From NCBI GenBank assembly GCA_045647785.1, contig JAZRMU010000037.1, positions 1 through 8,301 on the forward strand: a stretch of DNA of 8,301 nt. Reading direction: 5' to 3'. The notes under the pieces are model-generated. The model did not search any database and was not told the origin of the DNA. It saw nothing but the letters and a program-made list of their open reading frames with translations. Positions 6,290 through 8,301 of the stretch are shown here, piece by piece; the first letter of the stretch is position 1; each line of letters begins with the position of its first letter. Made by a program: the position numbers and the translations under genes. Origin of the DNA: SIG565 sp045647785 (lineage in GTDB: Bacteria > Bacillota > Clostridia > Oscillospirales > Acutalibacteraceae).

Positions 6290-8054
6290 TTTCATCCCCC
6301 TTTTCTGCAATTCGCTTTGCTGCTATTCGGTAATATTCCTTTGCGAAGCGGTATTGAGCCAGCGCATATTCGCCGAATTCAACACCGAGATGATGCTTAT
6401 ATTCGCACCAATTACTCCAAAGCAGACCGCAAGCGGCAATATAGCAATAAATTTTAGTTCTAATGTTTTCCGGACATTTGCCGCAAAAATAAATATCTAT
6501 CAATCGGTCGATCTGCGGCTTTTCATAAAGTGAATAAATGCAGAACATTGCAATATCAACATGCGGGTCTTGCATTCCCGCATATTCCCAGTCGGTGAGC
6601 TGAAGTCCAAGCTCGCCGCCTATGTGCGGATCGAATAAAAAGTTATCGGGAACAGAGTCAATGTGGCAAAGAACCTTTTCACTGATGTTTTGCTCAATGA
6701 AGGGGATTAAGGAAAGCACATTTTTCTTGGTTTCCTCGTAGTCGCGGTACATTGAGCTGCCGCCCATAAGCTGTTCGTAGAAATCGATATTACCGAAAAT
6801 GCTGAATTCGTGCGGCACGGAAAGTCGCATTTCGTGGAAATTTCGAAGCTTCTGCATACAATGCTGTAAATCGTCTTCGTTTTCGCTGTCGCAGGGTCTC
6901 GCATCGGATATAAAGCGTGTGATTTTATATCCGTTTTCGGGGTTTATATAAACAGGGTCGTCGCAAAGCTCGCGACCTTTTATGGCGGCAAAAACCGCTG
7001 CCTCGTTTTGGCGGTTAATCAGTTTATCTGTGCCCTCGCCCGGAATTCGCATAACATATTTTTGACCGCCTGATTCGAAAAGGAAGGAACGGTTGGTCAT
7101 TCCCTTTTTGAGCACTGAAATTTCCTTTATATCGGCCGTTTTAGCTCCAGTGGCGTTCGCGGCAATATTTATTGCCTCCGATTTCAGGTGTCGAGAATCG
7201 CTGTCAAAATCGCGAAGCTGCTCATAGGTGTTAATTTCGGTAACGGCGGAGGAATTGAAAACACGCGCCGCGGTCAGCATTCTGCCGTTTTTGTAGAGCG
7301 CCTCCTCCCAGAAGGCATCATCAAAACCGGAATCGCCAGTGAGAACCGATATATTAGCTGCCACCTCTGCAGCAGTATCGGCGGTTAGGTAGCATACGCC
7401 TATCATTTCGTTGCCGCCCTTGCGACTTGGTAAAACGATCAATTCGTTTTTTCGATTTAATCGCACTTCGCCCGAAGCGACGCTCTTTTCGGTAACGCCA
7501 TACCACGAATAAAGCTCGTTTTTTCTAAAAGGATTCTCTGTGAAATACATATCGCAAGGCACGATGTAGGTATTGCCAAGGCACCTTGTCGCGCAGGCGA
7601 GAGAATGAAGATTGTTTTTCACTGCATAATCGCGGTTAACTACAAGCTTCACGCCAAAAGAGTCTATAAGATATTCAAAGCTTTCCTTCATAAAGCCGAC
7701 AACTACCGAAATATCAGTAATACCCGCTGCATTAAGCTGTCGGATTAGTCTTTCTATCAGCGGCTCGCCCTTAACCTCTATAAGAGCCTTTGGATACTCG
7801 GTATTAATAGGTACCATTCGCATTCCAAAGCCCGCGGCGAGAATAATTGCGTTTTTAGGGGAGCTTTTATCGAAAAGTGCATCTGCCGCCTCGGTTGGCG
7901 TGCAGTTGCTGTCGATATAGCCACCGTCGGCAAGGGATTTGAGCGATTTATGGGCGCTGCCGAGCGATATACCGCAGTTTTCAGCCAAAACACGCTGATT
8001 TATAAAGGGTGTCGCCTTTAAGTTGTTCAGAATTTCAAGGGTTTGCGTGTTCAT
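6282..8054 (-). CDS. licA: Winged-helix / LicC-like nucleotidyltransferase / choline kinase fusion
   Basis: This is a 590-residue three-domain protein. Residues 1-65 form a winged helix-turn-helix: helix TQTLEILNNL, then NQRVLAENCG, a probable recognition helix SLGSAHKSLKSL (30-41) and the wing GGYID. Residues 67-285 are a LicC-like nucleotidyltransferase domain with ILAAGFGMRM (71-80), YPKAL (87-91) and KNNLHSL (146-152). Residues 300-590 are a LicA-type choline kinase: KKGMTNRSF (316-324), VMRIPGEGT (334-342), Brenner motif HIDSVPDN (464-471) and LTDWEYAG (486-493). The kinase part should phosphorylate choline with ATP. The nucleotidyltransferase part has PCD (166-168), VASG in the TNEW region, FWEE (249-252) and EINT (273-276) where LicC has DGD, TNEW, YWDD and EIDS, so its activity is doubtful. 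The start at 8054 is fixed by GGAGG 6 nt upstream. First gene of the operon. LicCA fusions are known (Treponema denticola), and I recall winged-helix versions in clostridia. Confidence 0.9.
   Translation of the reverse strand: MNTQTLEILNNLKATPFINQRVLAENCGISLGSAHKSLKSLADGGYIDSNCTPTEAADALFDKSSPKNAIILAAGFGMRMVPINTEYPKALIEVKGEPLIERLIRQLNAAGITDISVVVGFMKESFEYLIDSFGVKLVVNRDYAVKNNLHSLACATRCLGNTYIVPCDMYFTENPFRKNELYSWYGVTEKSVASGEVRLNRKNELIVLPSRKGGNEMIGVCYLTADTAAEVAANISVLTGDSGFDDAFWEEALYKNGRMLTAARVFNSSAVTEINTYEQLRDFDSDSRHLKSEAINIAANATGAKTADIKEISVLKKGMTNRSFLFESGGQKYVMRIPGEGTDKLINRQNEAAVFAAIKGRELCDDPVYINPENGYKITRFISDARPCDSENEDDLQHCMQKLRNFHEMRLSVPHEFSIFGNIDFYEQLMGGSSMYRDYEETKKNVLSLIPFIEQNISEKVLCHIDSVPDNFLFDPHIGGELGLQLTDWEYAGMQDPHVDIAMFCIYSLYEKPQIDRLIDIYFCGKCPENIRTKIYCYIAACGLLWSNWCEYKHHLGVEFGEYALAQYRFAKEYYRIAAKRIAEKGDENA
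6296..6300 (-). promoter_or_regulatory. Ribosome binding site setting the licC start
   Basis: On the minus strand AAGGGGG lies within the last codons of the upstream gene, 6 nt before ATG 6289. It directly abuts the alternative ATG at 6295, which is too close for initiation, so the 243-residue form of LicC is favoured. It is G-rich and weaker than the GGAGG sites elsewhere here, so licC may depend on coupling to the upstream gene. Confidence 0.65.
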
Positions 8055-8060
8055 AAACAA

Positions 8061-8065
8061 CCTCC
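8061..8065 (-). promoter_or_regulatory. Ribosome binding site of the winged-helix/LicA fusion
   Basis: GGAGG on the minus strand ends 6 nt before ATG 8054. It settles the start: the frame is open further upstream to 8150, but that part lies across the promoter and leader and would add 32 residues unlike a domain start. Confidence 0.88.
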
Positions 8066-8096
8066 GTTTACAGTTTCGTGAACAAATTGTCAAATC

Positions 8097-8118
8097 AAAA
8101 GATGCCGTAGCATCCTTT
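8097..8118 (-). promoter_or_regulatory. Inverted repeat at the lic operon transcription start (candidate operator or 5' hairpin)
   Basis: On the minus strand, arm AAAGGATGC (8118-8110) and arm GCATCTTTT (8105-8097) pair over 9 bp with one G-T pair around the loop TACG. The repeat begins three bases after the -10 box and covers the expected start site, a classic repressor position. As RNA it would be a hairpin at the extreme 5' end followed by four U, so it could also stabilise or attenuate the transcript. Confidence 0.6.
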
Positions 8119-8121
8119 GTT

Positions 8122-8150
8122 ATTATATATAGTGTAGCAATAAAAGTCAA
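8122..8150 (-). promoter_or_regulatory. Sigma-A promoter of the choline (lic) operon
   Basis: On the minus strand TTGACT (8150-8145) and a perfect TATAAT (8127-8122) are 17 bp apart, very close to the vegetative consensus. AT-rich sequence lies directly upstream (8151-8170). Transcription should begin near 8115, giving a leader of about 60 nt. It is the only convincing promoter for the three overlapping genes, so they are probably co-transcribed. Confidence 0.88.
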
Positions 8151-8160
8151 GAATATTTTT

Positions 8161-8301
8161 TAATATCGCGTTTTAATGTCGCCTTATTAAGCTTTTTGCA
8201 TTGGCCAAAAGCCAAAAAAGTCGGCAACCGAGCACAAAGCCGAAAACTTTTACAAATAACCTCGCTATTTTAAGCGTTGACTGGTCGGTATGGGTTAAAA
8301 T
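8161..8301. other. Right-edge intergenic sequence, no supported gene
   Basis: There is no coding sequence I can support. A frame on the minus strand is open from the window edge to a stop at 8175-8173, and another ends at 8272-8270 after nine codons; either could be the tail of a gene lying off the right edge, but neither resembles a known protein end. The sequence GCCAAAA is repeated in tandem at 8204-8210 and 8211-8217. Confidence 0.45.
8214..8251 (-). terminator. Possible terminator of a gene beyond the right edge
   Basis: Read on the minus strand, AAAAG (8251-8247), a three-base bulge and TCGGC (8243-8239) pair with GCCGA (8225-8221) and CTTTT (8220-8216) around a 13-nt loop, running into six T (8219-8214). 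The bulge and large loop make it weak. Its place upstream of the lic promoter fits the end of a preceding minus-strand transcript. Confidence 0.35.

Noticed and set aside
6290..6310. Alternative licC starts at 6310 (TTG) and 6295 (ATG).
   Set aside because: The ATG at 6295 abuts the G-rich ribosome binding site with no spacing, and the TTG has no binding site. The ATG at 6289 has a 6-nt spacing.
8065..8093. A second promoter on the minus strand with TTGACA at 8093-8088.
   Set aside because: At a 17-bp spacing the -10 would be TAAACG, a poor match that overlaps the ribosome binding site.
8067..8096. An imperfect inverted repeat TTTACAGTTT / AAATTGTCAAA in the lic leader.
   Set aside because: The arms differ by an inserted base and a mismatch and are far apart; in AT-rich DNA this is expected by chance. 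The repeat at 8097-8118 is much stronger.
8055..8150. A longer N-terminus of the LicA fusion starting at 8150.
   Set aside because: It would start within the -35 box of the operon promoter and would be translated through the -10 box and leader, so the codon would not be on the mRNA.
8277..8301. A plus-strand TTGACT at 8277-8282 as a promoter leading out of the window.
   Set aside because: The window ends before a correctly spaced -10 box can be seen, so it cannot be judged.
1..8301. CRISPR arrays, insertion sequences, attachment sites or prophage genes.
   Set aside because: I found no regularly spaced repeats, transposase or integrase motifs, or duplicated tRNA end. The only tRNA is followed by its terminator and ordinary genes.

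Overview
The window looks like a chromosomal segment of an anaerobic gut-type Firmicute, probably class Clostridia (Oscillospiraceae/Ruminococcaceae or a relative). This is inferred from moderate GC content, strong GGAGG ribosome binding sites, sigma-A type promoters with 17-bp spacers, and the style of the ABC exporter and Lic proteins. No 16S gene or other firm taxonomic marker is present.

Layout. The left edge holds a tRNA-Arg(ACG) gene with its own terminator (9-123). A leader of about 210 bp carries a tandem 11-bp repeat and a strong promoter. Two plus-strand genes follow (335-3992), overlapping by 8 nt; they encode the two half-transporters of a heterodimeric ABC exporter. A bidirectional terminator (3993-4024) separates them from a convergent minus-strand operon of three genes (8054 down to 4033). 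In transcription order these are a three-domain protein (winged helix, LicC-like nucleotidyltransferase, choline kinase), a stand-alone LicC-type cytidylyltransferase, and a BCCT-family transporter. The last 140 bp at the right edge hold no gene I can support, only a weak terminator-like hairpin.

How the genes work together. The minus-strand operon reads as a choline uptake and activation cassette. The BCCT carrier would import choline (or a related quaternary amine), the LicA-type kinase domain would phosphorylate it, and LicC would make CDP-choline. CDP-choline is normally the donor for LicD-type decoration of surface glycans or teichoic acids. No LicD transferase is present here. Two points stand out. 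The kinase polypeptide starts with a DNA-binding winged helix, and the operon promoter has a 9-4-9 inverted repeat placed just after its -10 box, so autoregulation by the pathway enzyme is a testable idea. The nucleotidyltransferase domain inside the fusion has also changed three signature motifs that the stand-alone LicC keeps, which suggests that catalysis has moved to LicC and the fused domain has become a sensor or a differently specific enzyme.

The ABC pair shows the usual asymmetry of heterodimeric exporters: the first subunit has a degenerate ATPase site and the second a canonical one. Its substrate cannot be told from sequence. All identifications rest on reading motifs and on memory of the families; no database search was run.
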